A DNA stretch of 5,402 nucleotides, taken from positions 1 through 5,402 of the forward strand of contig JACCRA010000649.1 of the NCBI GenBank assembly GCA_013813825.1, read 5' to 3'. The translations under genes were made by a program, and so were the position numbers. Each line of letters opens with the position of its first letter. Within the stretch, counting starts at the first letter, position 1. This document shows positions 1-5,402 of this stretch, in pieces. Under the pieces are notes generated by a model, which did not search any database, was not told the DNA's origin, and worked only from the letters and a program-made list of their open reading frames with translations. This DNA comes from Pyrinomonadaceae bacterium (lineage in GTDB: Bacteria > Acidobacteriota > Blastocatellia > Pyrinomonadales > Pyrinomonadaceae).

Positions 1-1
1 G

Positions 2-1615
2 CGCGCCGGCAATCGGGAATCAGCCGGAAAGCACGCCCCGCCGCACATTATCGATCTGGCCGACGCTGGCGGCGCGACGTGGCATCAATTGTTCTGGTCG
101 GCTCTGCAAAACATCCTGCTCGATCCCCTTAACCTCTCCGTGCGGGCGGCGACGCGCACGGCCCGTCGCAATCACGAAGATTATCGCCGGACACATGTGA
201 TCCGCGCGCTGGCCGTTCTCGCGCTTTACGAGGCGGAGGCTGGCACACGTGATTCGCTCTTTTCCCCGGCGGAGATGCAAGAGATGCAAGCGCGGCTGAT
301 GCTGACCGAGCGAACTTTTGGCGCGTTCATCGATGACCGACACTTGACGCGCGTTTACCAAAAACAGACTAGTCACTGGCTCGATACACGCGGGCACAAT
401 TGGGAACTGCTGCGCCAACGCGCCGAGGCCGAAAATTTGTATTTCGAGCCGTTGGAAATGCCCGACGGCAGCGCCACACATGCGCTCGTCTGGACCACCC
501 GCGCCGAAGTCGAGAAGCGACGTGGTCAGCATTTCAACGGACGCTTCCTCAACCTGAAGAGTCCGTGGGGGGACCAACGCCTGCTCAACTGGAAGGGCTA
601 TAGCGAGACGCATTATTACGACGCCGAGCACCGCCGCGTGTCGCCGGAAACACCCGGCGCGCACGCCGAAGAGATGCTCCCGCTGGCGCTCTACGGATTG
701 GATCATCCGAAAATTCCCATCCTCCTCGTCGACTTCCGCGATGGGCTGAATCCGAAAAAGCGTGAAATGACCCGGCGCGTGCTGCAAGACGTGACGGGCA
801 CGGTGCTCTCCCTGTCGGGCTACCGGCTGCCGTATTTTTTAGGCCGCACTGTTTACGATCACGTCACCGACCGTCGCGGCATGGACATCAACCAGCCGAC
901 GCGGCTGCGCTCTTACTCGCAACTCAAACTACTGCTGGCGCTCGACGCCTCGCTCGATCCGCAACTTCGCGCGGAGCTTAAGCGCCGCGTCGAGCGCGTC
1001 TCGCTGAATCCGTTGGAAAACGATCTGATGGTTGAAGTAAGGTTGGCGCGAGAGCAGTATGCGGCTCTCCGTGCCGCCGTCGGGCGACCCGACGCATTGC
1101 CCGCGCGGCTGGACAGGGATCGGCGCGCGGAGTTGGTCACGCTCCGGCACAACCGCGCGGAGCGTGTGCTCCTGCGGCTGGCCCACACGCTCAGCTTCGG
1201 CCTCTACACGCATCGCGAGTCAGCCACGCGGGAGCAGCAATTCGCGGCACTCAACACCTCGCGCAGTTTCGCGCGCCACCGGCGACTGCTGCGCGAAGTC
1301 GCCACAACCAGTTCGCAGGTCGAAGTCGAATGGGACGTTGAAGAAGTGCGCCGCGCTCTCTGCTTCGTGGCCGCCAGCGGGCGGCGGGCCGACGCCCAAA
1401 CCGCCCGTGCCGTGGCGCGCATCTTCTCCCACATGCAGGACGAAGAATTGCGTCGTCTGAGCCTCGATTGTCTTTCGCGCATCAAGCACCAATCGGCGAA
1501 AGAAGCGATGGTCAGGATTCACAGCGATCCGCGCATTGAACCGCGCTGGCGGGATCTGATCGCCGGGTATCTCCGTCCACCCGGCCGCGAGCCGGCAAGT
1601 ACCGGCAATGAGTGA
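2..1615 (+). CDS. Unrecognised protein, 5'-truncated by the window edge, with HEAT-like C-terminal repeats
   Basis: The frame is open from base 2 to the TGA at 1613-1615 (537 residues visible). A TTG at 89 could serve as a start, but the frame continues without a stop to the left edge and reads protein-like (HIIDLADAGGATWHQLFWSAL spans that TTG). I therefore treat the gene as partial, with its start outside the window. I do not recognise the main body. It is rich in Arg, Glu and Leu, has no obvious membrane segment in the visible part, and has an internal hydrophobic strand-like stretch (PKIPILLVDFRDGL) near residues 235-248, followed by a basic helix. From about residue 442 to 525 the pattern is short amphipathic helix pairs (for example DEELRRLSLDCLSRI), like HEAT repeats, which usually mediate protein contacts. 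It is followed by a 219-base gap on the same strand, so co-transcription with the phosphatase gene is possible but not shown. That it is a real gene is nearly certain; its function is unknown. Confidence 0.85.
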   Translation, partial: RAGNRESAGKHAPPHIIDLADAGGATWHQLFWSALQNILLDPLNLSVRAATRTARRNHEDYRRTHVIRALAVLALYEAEAGTRDSLFSPAEMQEMQARLMLTERTFGAFIDDRHLTRVYQKQTSHWLDTRGHNWELLRQRAEAENLYFEPLEMPDGSATHALVWTTRAEVEKRRGQHFNGRFLNLKSPWGDQRLLNWKGYSETHYYDAEHRRVSPETPGAHAEEMLPLALYGLDHPKIPILLVDFRDGLNPKKREMTRRVLQDVTGTVLSLSGYRLPYFLGRTVYDHVTDRRGMDINQPTRLRSYSQLKLLLALDASLDPQLRAELKRRVERVSLNPLENDLMVEVRLAREQYAALRAAVGRPDALPARLDRDRRAELVTLRHNRAERVLLRLAHTLSFGLYTHRESATREQQFAALNTSRSFARHRRLLREVATTSSQVEVEWDVEEVRRALCFVAASGRRADAQTARAVARIFSHMQDEELRRLSLDCLSRIKHQSAKEAMVRIHSDPRIEPRWRDLIAGYLRPPGREPASTGNE

Positions 1616-1646
1616 GAAGCAGGTTCAAGTAGATGCCGTCAAACAA

Positions 1647-1674
1647 TTGACTGCTCTGTAATCAAAGTTATTTT
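1647..1674 (+). promoter_or_regulatory. Weak sigma-70-like promoter candidate upstream of the phosphatase gene
   Basis: TTGACT (1647-1652, 5 of 6 to the -35 consensus) is followed after 16 bases by TATTTT (1669-1674, 4 of 6 to the -10 consensus). It lies in the most A+T-rich stretch of the gap, just before the palindromic element. If it is used, transcription would start near 1681 and the three hairpins would lie in the leader of the phosphatase mRNA. This is a consensus match only. Such matches are common by chance in A+T-rich spacers, and consensus preferences in this lineage are not known to me. Confidence 0.25.
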
Positions 1675-1678
1675 ATTG

Positions 1679-1698
1679 CCACTAGCGTCAGCTAGTGG
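1679..1698. repeat. Left-end hairpin of the composite element
   Basis: CCACTAGC (1679-1686) pairs perfectly over 8 bp with GCTAGTGG (1691-1698) around a GTCA loop. No T-run follows, so it does not look like a Rho-independent terminator for the gene ending at 1615. It is a diverged inverted copy of the right-end hairpin at 1772-1791. Confidence 0.75.
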
Positions 1699-1713
1699 AG
1701 AAGGATGGCAGCA

Positions 1714-1754
1714 TTCATCGGCTTGAGTCGAAAGATTCGGCTCAAGCCGATGAA
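1714..1754. repeat. Central 19-bp near-perfect hairpin
   Basis: Bases 1714-1732 pair with 1736-1754. There are 14 perfect pairs (TTCATCGGCTTGAG against CTCAAGCCGATGAA), one T.G wobble (1728/1740), four more pairs, and a 3-base AGA loop. The following bases (CATTCCGCTC) contain no U-tract, which argues against an intrinsic terminator. It sits between the two inverted end units and is the strongest secondary structure in the gap. It could form in RNA from either strand or as a DNA cruciform. Confidence 0.8.
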
Positions 1755-1771
1755 CATTCCGCTCATTCAGT

Positions 1772-1791
1772 CCTCCAGCTAAAGCTGGAGG
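1772..1791. repeat. Right-end hairpin of the composite element
   Basis: CCTCCAGCT (1772-1780) is complementary to AGCTGGAGG (1783-1791). In practice this is an 8-bp stem with a TAAA loop. The 3' arm contains GGAGG, a Shine-Dalgarno-like sequence, so when the hairpin folds in mRNA that site would be paired with CCTCC. It is related to the left-end hairpin by inversion, with two compensated stem changes. Confidence 0.75.
1787..1791 (+). promoter_or_regulatory. GGAGG ribosome-binding-like site, sequestered in a hairpin and leading to an out-of-frame ATG
   Basis: GGAGG is 6 bases before the ATG at 1798, which is ideal spacing. That ATG opens a 67-codon frame (1798-2001, starting MKSKNFNYTALIDELC) that is one of the two wrong frames relative to the phosphatase. 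The gene's own ATG at 1835 has no recognisable site. The site may be an accident of the repeat sequence, part of a leader peptide, or the original start of a gene that has since taken a one-base shift. Confidence 0.35.
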
Positions 1792-1834
1792 CAATTCATG
1801 AAGTCTAAAAATTTCAATTACACAGCATTGATCG

Positions 1835-4420
1835 ATGAACTCTGCGACTACAGCCCAACAATTATGCGTTTCCGTTTACGGACTGCTGTTGCTGCTCCTC
1901 GCCTTCTTGTTTCTTTCAACGACGGCCGCCGCGCAAGCTCGTCGCGTCGTGCTCGTCAAAGTGGATGGTCTCTCGCCCGACATGATCGAGCGTTTCATTG
2001 ACGAGCGCGATCCGCGCACCGGGCGGAGCCGGCTTCCGTGGTTCAAACATATCTTTTATGAGCGAGGCACGCGCGTCGAAAATTTTTACGTGCGCGGGAT
2101 GAGCCTCTCCGGCCCTTCGTGGTCGATGCTCGATACCGGGCAGCACTTGCAGATTAAAGGCAACATCGAGTTCGACCGCTACACGCTGCACTCTTACGAT
2201 TACCTCAACTTCATTCCCTTCTGGCTCGGCCACGCCGGGCGCGTCCGCGTGGATATGCCCGGCCCCGAAACGCTCGACGAGTTGGGATTGCCGCTGCTCT
2301 GCGACACGTATCCTTACGAGCAGCGCCATCTCAGCTTTCAGCTTTACCAACGCGGCACGCGCTGGACCACTTTGCAGCGCGGCCTCCAAAATCGTTTCAC
2401 TTCGCGCAGCCCGCGCGAGTTATTCGACGAATGGCTGCTCGGCTTCGAGTCGCGGAGCATCGTGTTGGAGCAACTAGAGCGCGAACTGCTCGCCAAGCTC
2501 GGCGATCCGCGCCTTCGCTATCTCGACTTTTACACCGCCGACTTCGATCACGCCACCCACCACAACCGCGACCGAGCGACGCACCTCGCCGCTTTGCAGG
2601 AGTTGGACAGTCTGCTCGGCCGCATCTGGACGAGGATTCGCGAGAGCGGCACGGCAGCCGAGACGGCGCTCGTCGTCGTCTCCGATCACGGGACCAACAC
2701 GGACGAGCGCCTCTACAGTCAGGGCTACAACCTCGTCAAACTGCTGGCGAGCGCCGACGGCGGCGGCCACCACGTCATCACCAAGCGTCGATTATTGAGC
2801 GACTACGCGCTGAAAAGCATTTACCCGCTGGTTCCCTTAATCACGACGACCTCCGATGATTCTTTCTATTTGCACGGCGAGAGCACCGTTTACCCGACGG
2901 CGCTCGTCGATTTTGACGGCAACGAGCGCGCTTCAATTCACCTACGCGACAGCGACCTTAACATTTTGCATCTGCTCCTGCGTGAGTTGCGGCGCGACGA
3001 ACTACCCGCGCCGGTGCGCCGCGCCGCGATGGCCGCGTTCTTTGCCACCATCGAACGGCGACACGCGGAGTGGCAGGAAAGTCTGGCGACATTGCGGGAG
3101 GAACTCGGCGCGCTGCACCGGCGGATCGATCAACAGCGCGCCATTGTCGCGGCGCAGCCAAAACAGTGGACGAAGGTGGACTCCGACGCCGGTCACGATC
3201 AGGCCGCCCGCCGCGAAACGGCGCGACTCGATTCGTGGCAGACCGACGCGCGCAAGTACGAGGATTACGCCCGGACGCTCGGCAATCTGCTCGGGCTTCG
3301 CCCCGACAATTTTGATCCATCCAAACTCCACATCCCCGACGTGATTGCGTCGGGCGCGATGGGCGAGCACAACTCGATCCGCCAATTGCAAAACTACACT
3401 ATCGGACTCGCCGCCGGCGGACTCGCGTTAGACGCGGATACTTCGCTCGACTGGTCCCGCAGTTTCCGTCGCTTGAACTACCCGCGCCTCTTGCTTGACC
3501 TTGCGGTGCGAAATAACGTGCAGCCCAACGTCGGCAGTCGCCCCGTCGATTTCATCGCCGTGCGTGTGCCCGCCGAATTGATACGGAACGCGGACGCCGA
3601 GGGGAACAGAGTTGACGAAGCTGTTTGGCTTTACGGCGGCGACGAGAAGCAAGCACTCGTCTTAGGCCGGCGGGACAGGGACGGAAAGCTTCTGTTACGC
3701 TATCTGCCCGTCGCGCATTTGACCCAGAGTGAAAGCGGTTTGATTCAGTTCAAAGCTGCTGACTGGGTCGCGGGGTTGCCGCTCAAAATTTGGGAAGATC
3801 GCCGGCTCGTTGTTCCCGCCGGTGCGGAGCGCCGCGAGGAGTGGCTGGGCAGGTGGCACACCGATCTCGATTGGCTACGCGCCGCGCATCTAACCGAGTA
3901 TTCCAACGCCGTCGTCGGTCTCCACGAACAGTTTGCGCGGCACTCGACGCCGGCTACCGCACTTGACGTGCCCGGACTCGCGGCCGACGAAAGATTGATG
4001 CGGCGCTTCCGTCGCCGGCAACGGTCGCTCGTTGAAACAGACATGCTCGTGTTAGCCAATAACCATTGGAACTTCGACGTGAGCGGATTCAACCCCGGCG
4101 GCAACCACGGCTCTTTCTTTCGCATTTCGACACATTCCACATTGATGTTCGCCGGCGGCGAACAGACCGGCGTCCCGCGCGCCCTGCTCATTACAGAGCC
4201 TTACGACAGCCTGAGTTTCGTCCCGACGATTCTGGCATTGACCAATCAGCTTGCACATGATGCTGGCAACCGGCTCACGCCGATCAGCATTTCCCCGCGA
4301 TTGCCCGCCGCATTTCCCGGTCGCGTCATTGAAGAACTACTGCCTCTCAACCGGCGGGACCAAGCACCCCCCGCCGTCATCATCGGCCCTACTGCGGCGA
4401 CGACGGGAGGCGTGCGGTGA
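1835..4420 (+). CDS. Exported alkaline-phosphatase-superfamily protein (type I phosphodiesterase / nucleotide pyrophosphatase-like) with a large insertion
   Basis: This is an 861-residue protein. Residues 17-35 form a signal peptide core (GLLLLLLAFLFLSTTAAA) with a likely cut after AQA (34-36), so it probably acts outside the cytoplasm. Family motifs appear in order: metal ligand D44 (VKVDGL); S92 in SGPSWSMLDTG, where this family usually has the Thr/Ser nucleophile; D238 and H242 in YTADFDHATHH, with the family spacing Y-x4-D-x3-H; D284 and H285 in VVSDHG; and H758 in PGGNHGS. The closing part (764-805, ending FVPTILALTNQL) has the usual superfamily C-terminus. These motifs imply a two-metal hydrolase of phosphate esters or diesters; the substrate cannot be read. 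About 470 residues separate DHG from NHG. Residues 400-482 of this stretch look like a charged coiled coil, and I do not recognise 495-740. ATG 1835 is the first start after an in-frame TGA (1829-1831), but it has no ribosome site and its signal peptide lacks the usual N-terminal Lys/Arg. The 3' end overlaps the next gene by GTGA. Confidence 0.9.
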   Translation: MNSATTAQQLCVSVYGLLLLLLAFLFLSTTAAAQARRVVLVKVDGLSPDMIERFIDERDPRTGRSRLPWFKHIFYERGTRVENFYVRGMSLSGPSWSMLDTGQHLQIKGNIEFDRYTLHSYDYLNFIPFWLGHAGRVRVDMPGPETLDELGLPLLCDTYPYEQRHLSFQLYQRGTRWTTLQRGLQNRFTSRSPRELFDEWLLGFESRSIVLEQLERELLAKLGDPRLRYLDFYTADFDHATHHNRDRATHLAALQELDSLLGRIWTRIRESGTAAETALVVVSDHGTNTDERLYSQGYNLVKLLASADGGGHHVITKRRLLSDYALKSIYPLVPLITTTSDDSFYLHGESTVYPTALVDFDGNERASIHLRDSDLNILHLLLRELRRDELPAPVRRAAMAAFFATIERRHAEWQESLATLREELGALHRRIDQQRAIVAAQPKQWTKVDSDAGHDQAARRETARLDSWQTDARKYEDYARTLGNLLGLRPDNFDPSKLHIPDVIASGAMGEHNSIRQLQNYTIGLAAGGLALDADTSLDWSRSFRRLNYPRLLLDLAVRNNVQPNVGSRPVDFIAVRVPAELIRNADAEGNRVDEAVWLYGGDEKQALVLGRRDRDGKLLLRYLPVAHLTQSESGLIQFKAADWVAGLPLKIWEDRRLVVPAGAERREEWLGRWHTDLDWLRAAHLTEYSNAVVGLHEQFARHSTPATALDVPGLAADERLMRRFRRRQRSLVETDMLVLANNHWNFDVSGFNPGGNHGSFFRISTHSTLMFAGGEQTGVPRALLITEPYDSLSFVPTILALTNQLAHDAGNRLTPISISPRLPAAFPGRVIEELLPLNRRDQAPPAVIIGPTAATTGGVR
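4405..4410 (+). promoter_or_regulatory. Ribosome-binding site that fixes the GTG start at 4417
   Basis: GGGAGG lies inside the last codons of the phosphatase gene, 6 bases before the GTG at 4417. It is the best-placed ribosome site in the window. It supports the GTG start over a later in-frame GTG at 4450, and supports translational coupling across the overlapping stop codon. Confidence 0.75.
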
Positions 4421-5402
4421 TCGAAATTGAGGAGCAGAAGATCGAGCCAGTGACGACCGCGCCTGACGCCGACCTGTTGACTCCGGCGGGCGAACAGCAA
4501 GACGCGCCGGCCTCGAAGCAACGCGGCTGGGGCTTTTGGCTCCACGCCGTCGCCTTCCTCTTCGGCCTCGCGCTGCTAATTTACGTTATTAACCGCGTCG
4601 GCGTGCAGCCGATCTTCGACGCGCTGGCGCAGATCGGCTTCGGCTTCTTGCTGCTGCTCTCTTTAAGCGGCGTGAGACATTTTTGCCGCGCGATGTCGAT
4701 GCTCGCGGCTATCCCCGCCGAGCACCGGCGTTTCGGCATCTGGCAAGCCTTCGCCACCCGCCTGAGCGGCGAGGCGATCTCATTTTTGACTTTCACTGGT
4801 CCCCTCCTTGGCGAGGCGACGAAAGCGGCGCTGCTGCGCCGGCGGATGCCACTGGTGACGGGCGTGCAGGCGCTCGTCGTGGACAATCTGCTGTATAACT
4901 TGTCGGTCGCCCTGTTCATCTTGAGCGGCACGTGCGTGATGCTCTTGGCCTACGATCTGCCCGATGCCGCACACTACGCCCTGCTCTTGATCGCCGCGTG
5001 CGCGACCGCGACGCTCATCGCCGTCGGCCTCGCGCTCAATCGCCGCGTGATGCCGGTGACGTGGCTGACGGAGCGGCTCGTCCGCCTCAACCTGCGTCCC
5101 CAATTGTTGATCAAACGCAGCGAGCATATTCACCATGTCGAGTCGAACGTCTATCACTTTTACCGTGACCGGCGTGGAGCGTTTTTCGGCGTCGTCGGCC
5201 TCAATCTGCTGGCGCACGTCCTGAGCGTGGCCGAAGTGCTGCTCACGCTGCGGATGCTCGGCTTCCGGCCGGCGGCACATGTTCCTTACGTCATCGAGTC
5301 TTTAACCAAAGTCGTCAACTTCATTTTCGGCTTCGTGCCGGCGACCATCGGCGTCTATGAGGGCAGCACGGAGATCATTCTGCGGACGCTCGGTTTCGCG
5401 GC
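4417..5402 (+). CDS. Lysylphosphatidylglycerol-synthase transmembrane-family (UPF0104-like) membrane protein, 3'-truncated by the window edge
   Basis: The frame starts at GTG 4417 and is open through the right edge (328 full codons, no stop), so the C-terminus is missing. The first ~36 residues are polar and acidic (MIEIEEQKIEP...), a probable cytoplasmic tail. Hydrophobic spans follow at about 41-59, 74-88, 119-133, 149-178, 184-206, 254-277 and 298-315. The stretches GPLLGEATKAALLRRR (128-143) and FGFVPATIGVYEGS (304-317) match the two conserved parts of the LPG_synthase_TM family, which have the form G-E-x-x-[KR]-A and P-x-x-x-G-x-x-E. This family includes the flippase part of MprF and HpnL-like proteins, and its members are linked to lipid or lipid-linked substrate movement across the inner membrane. 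The visible part has no aminoacyl-transferase domain, but one could lie beyond the window. The start overlaps the phosphatase stop (GTGA), so the two are probably translated together. Family assignment is firm; substrate is unknown. Confidence 0.88.
   Translation, partial: MIEIEEQKIEPVTTAPDADLLTPAGEQQDAPASKQRGWGFWLHAVAFLFGLALLIYVINRVGVQPIFDALAQIGFGFLLLLSLSGVRHFCRAMSMLAAIPAEHRRFGIWQAFATRLSGEAISFLTFTGPLLGEATKAALLRRRMPLVTGVQALVVDNLLYNLSVALFILSGTCVMLLAYDLPDAAHYALLLIAACATATLIAVGLALNRRVMPVTWLTERLVRLNLRPQLLIKRSEHIHHVESNVYHFYRDRRGAFFGVVGLNLLAHVLSVAEVLLTLRMLGFRPAAHVPYVIESLTKVVNFIFGFVPATIGVYEGSTEIILRTLGFA

Larger units (their letters stand above)
1675..1795. repeat. 121-base palindromic composite element (two inverted hairpin units around a central hairpin)
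   Basis: The left end (1675-1699) and the reverse complement of the right end (1771-1795) agree at 19 of 25 positions, and both begin ATTGCC. Each end is itself a hairpin, and between them lies a longer hairpin (1714-1754). Of the six differences between the two end units, two fall in the loops. The other four form two compensated base pairs: A-T becomes T-A, and T-A becomes C-G. The structure therefore appears to be maintained. The layout resembles BIME/REP-type or MITE-like non-autonomous elements, some of which are mobilised by Y1 (TnpA_REP/RAYT) transposases. No transposase is present here and I see no clear target-site duplication. Dispersal elsewhere in the genome is inferred, not observed. 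It could instead be a structured mRNA leader. Confidence 0.7.

Noticed and set aside
436..453. ENLYFE resembling a TEV protease site
   Set aside because: The sixth residue is E rather than Q, and a chance match inside a natural-looking reading frame is the simplest explanation. There is no other sign of engineered sequence.
20..787. 255-codon open frame on the - strand
   Set aside because: It lies entirely opposite the long + strand gene, whose frame is better supported by codon bias and end-to-end continuity. In GC-rich DNA such antisense shadows are expected.
1591..1606. GCCGG...CCGGC short inverted repeat near the end of the first gene, as a terminator
   Set aside because: It has only a 5-bp stem, lies inside the coding sequence and has no T-run after it.
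1608..1661. 17-codon frame ATGAGTGAG... overlapping the stop of the first gene (MSEKQVQVDAVKQLTAL)
   Set aside because: The overlap looks like coupling to a next gene and it could be the stub of one, but there is no ribosome site, it is too short to judge, and nothing downstream continues it.
1679..1791. CRISPR-like or intrinsic terminator reading of the three hairpins
   Set aside because: The units are inverted rather than direct repeats, spacing is irregular, and no hairpin is followed by a U-tract.
4581..4931. 116-codon open frame on the - strand, and nearby + strand frames 4683-4898 and 4932-5168
   Set aside because: All overlap the membrane-protein gene that starts at 4417, whose translation shows transmembrane spans and family motifs throughout. 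The others are low-complexity, Arg-rich shadows.

Overview
The window is GC-rich (roughly 60%) and densely coded. All three genes lie on the + strand and run off both ends of the window. Codon use is strongly biased to G/C at third positions. The gene content (a long unrecognised protein with a HEAT-like tail, a secreted alkaline-phosphatase-superfamily protein and a UPF0104/LPG_synthase_TM membrane protein), together with a hairpin-rich intergenic repeat, is what I would expect from a soil or environmental Acidobacteriota-type genome, perhaps Blastocatellia. That assignment is an impression from style, not a search result.

Region 1 (2-1615) is the 3' part of a long gene. Its frame is open to the left edge, so the true start lies upstream. 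I do not recognise the main body. The last ~90 residues look like HEAT-type helical repeats.

Region 2 (1616-1834) is a 219-base intergenic stretch, visibly richer in A+T. It holds a weak promoter-like match and then a 121-base palindromic composite element (1675-1795). Two related 25-base hairpin units in inverted orientation flank a 19-bp central hairpin. The two outer units differ at four stem positions, and these form two compensated base-pair changes, so the fold rather than the exact sequence appears to be conserved. The right-hand unit contains a perfect Shine-Dalgarno-like GGAGG placed 6 bases before an ATG at 1798, but that ATG is in a different frame from the gene that follows.

Region 3 (1835-4420) encodes an exported phosphodiesterase/alkaline-phosphatase-superfamily protein. 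The metal-site motifs are readable: D44, S92 (candidate nucleophile), D238/H242, D284/H285 and H758. About 470 residues, including a coiled-coil segment, separate the DHG motif from the last histidine motif.

Region 4 (4417-5402, incomplete) begins with a GTG that overlaps the previous stop codon (GTGA) and has a good GGGAGG site. It encodes a polytopic membrane protein of the lysylphosphatidylglycerol-synthase transmembrane family. The overlap implies that the phosphatase and the membrane protein are co-translated. A joint role in cell-envelope lipid or head-group chemistry is reasonable, but it is inference.
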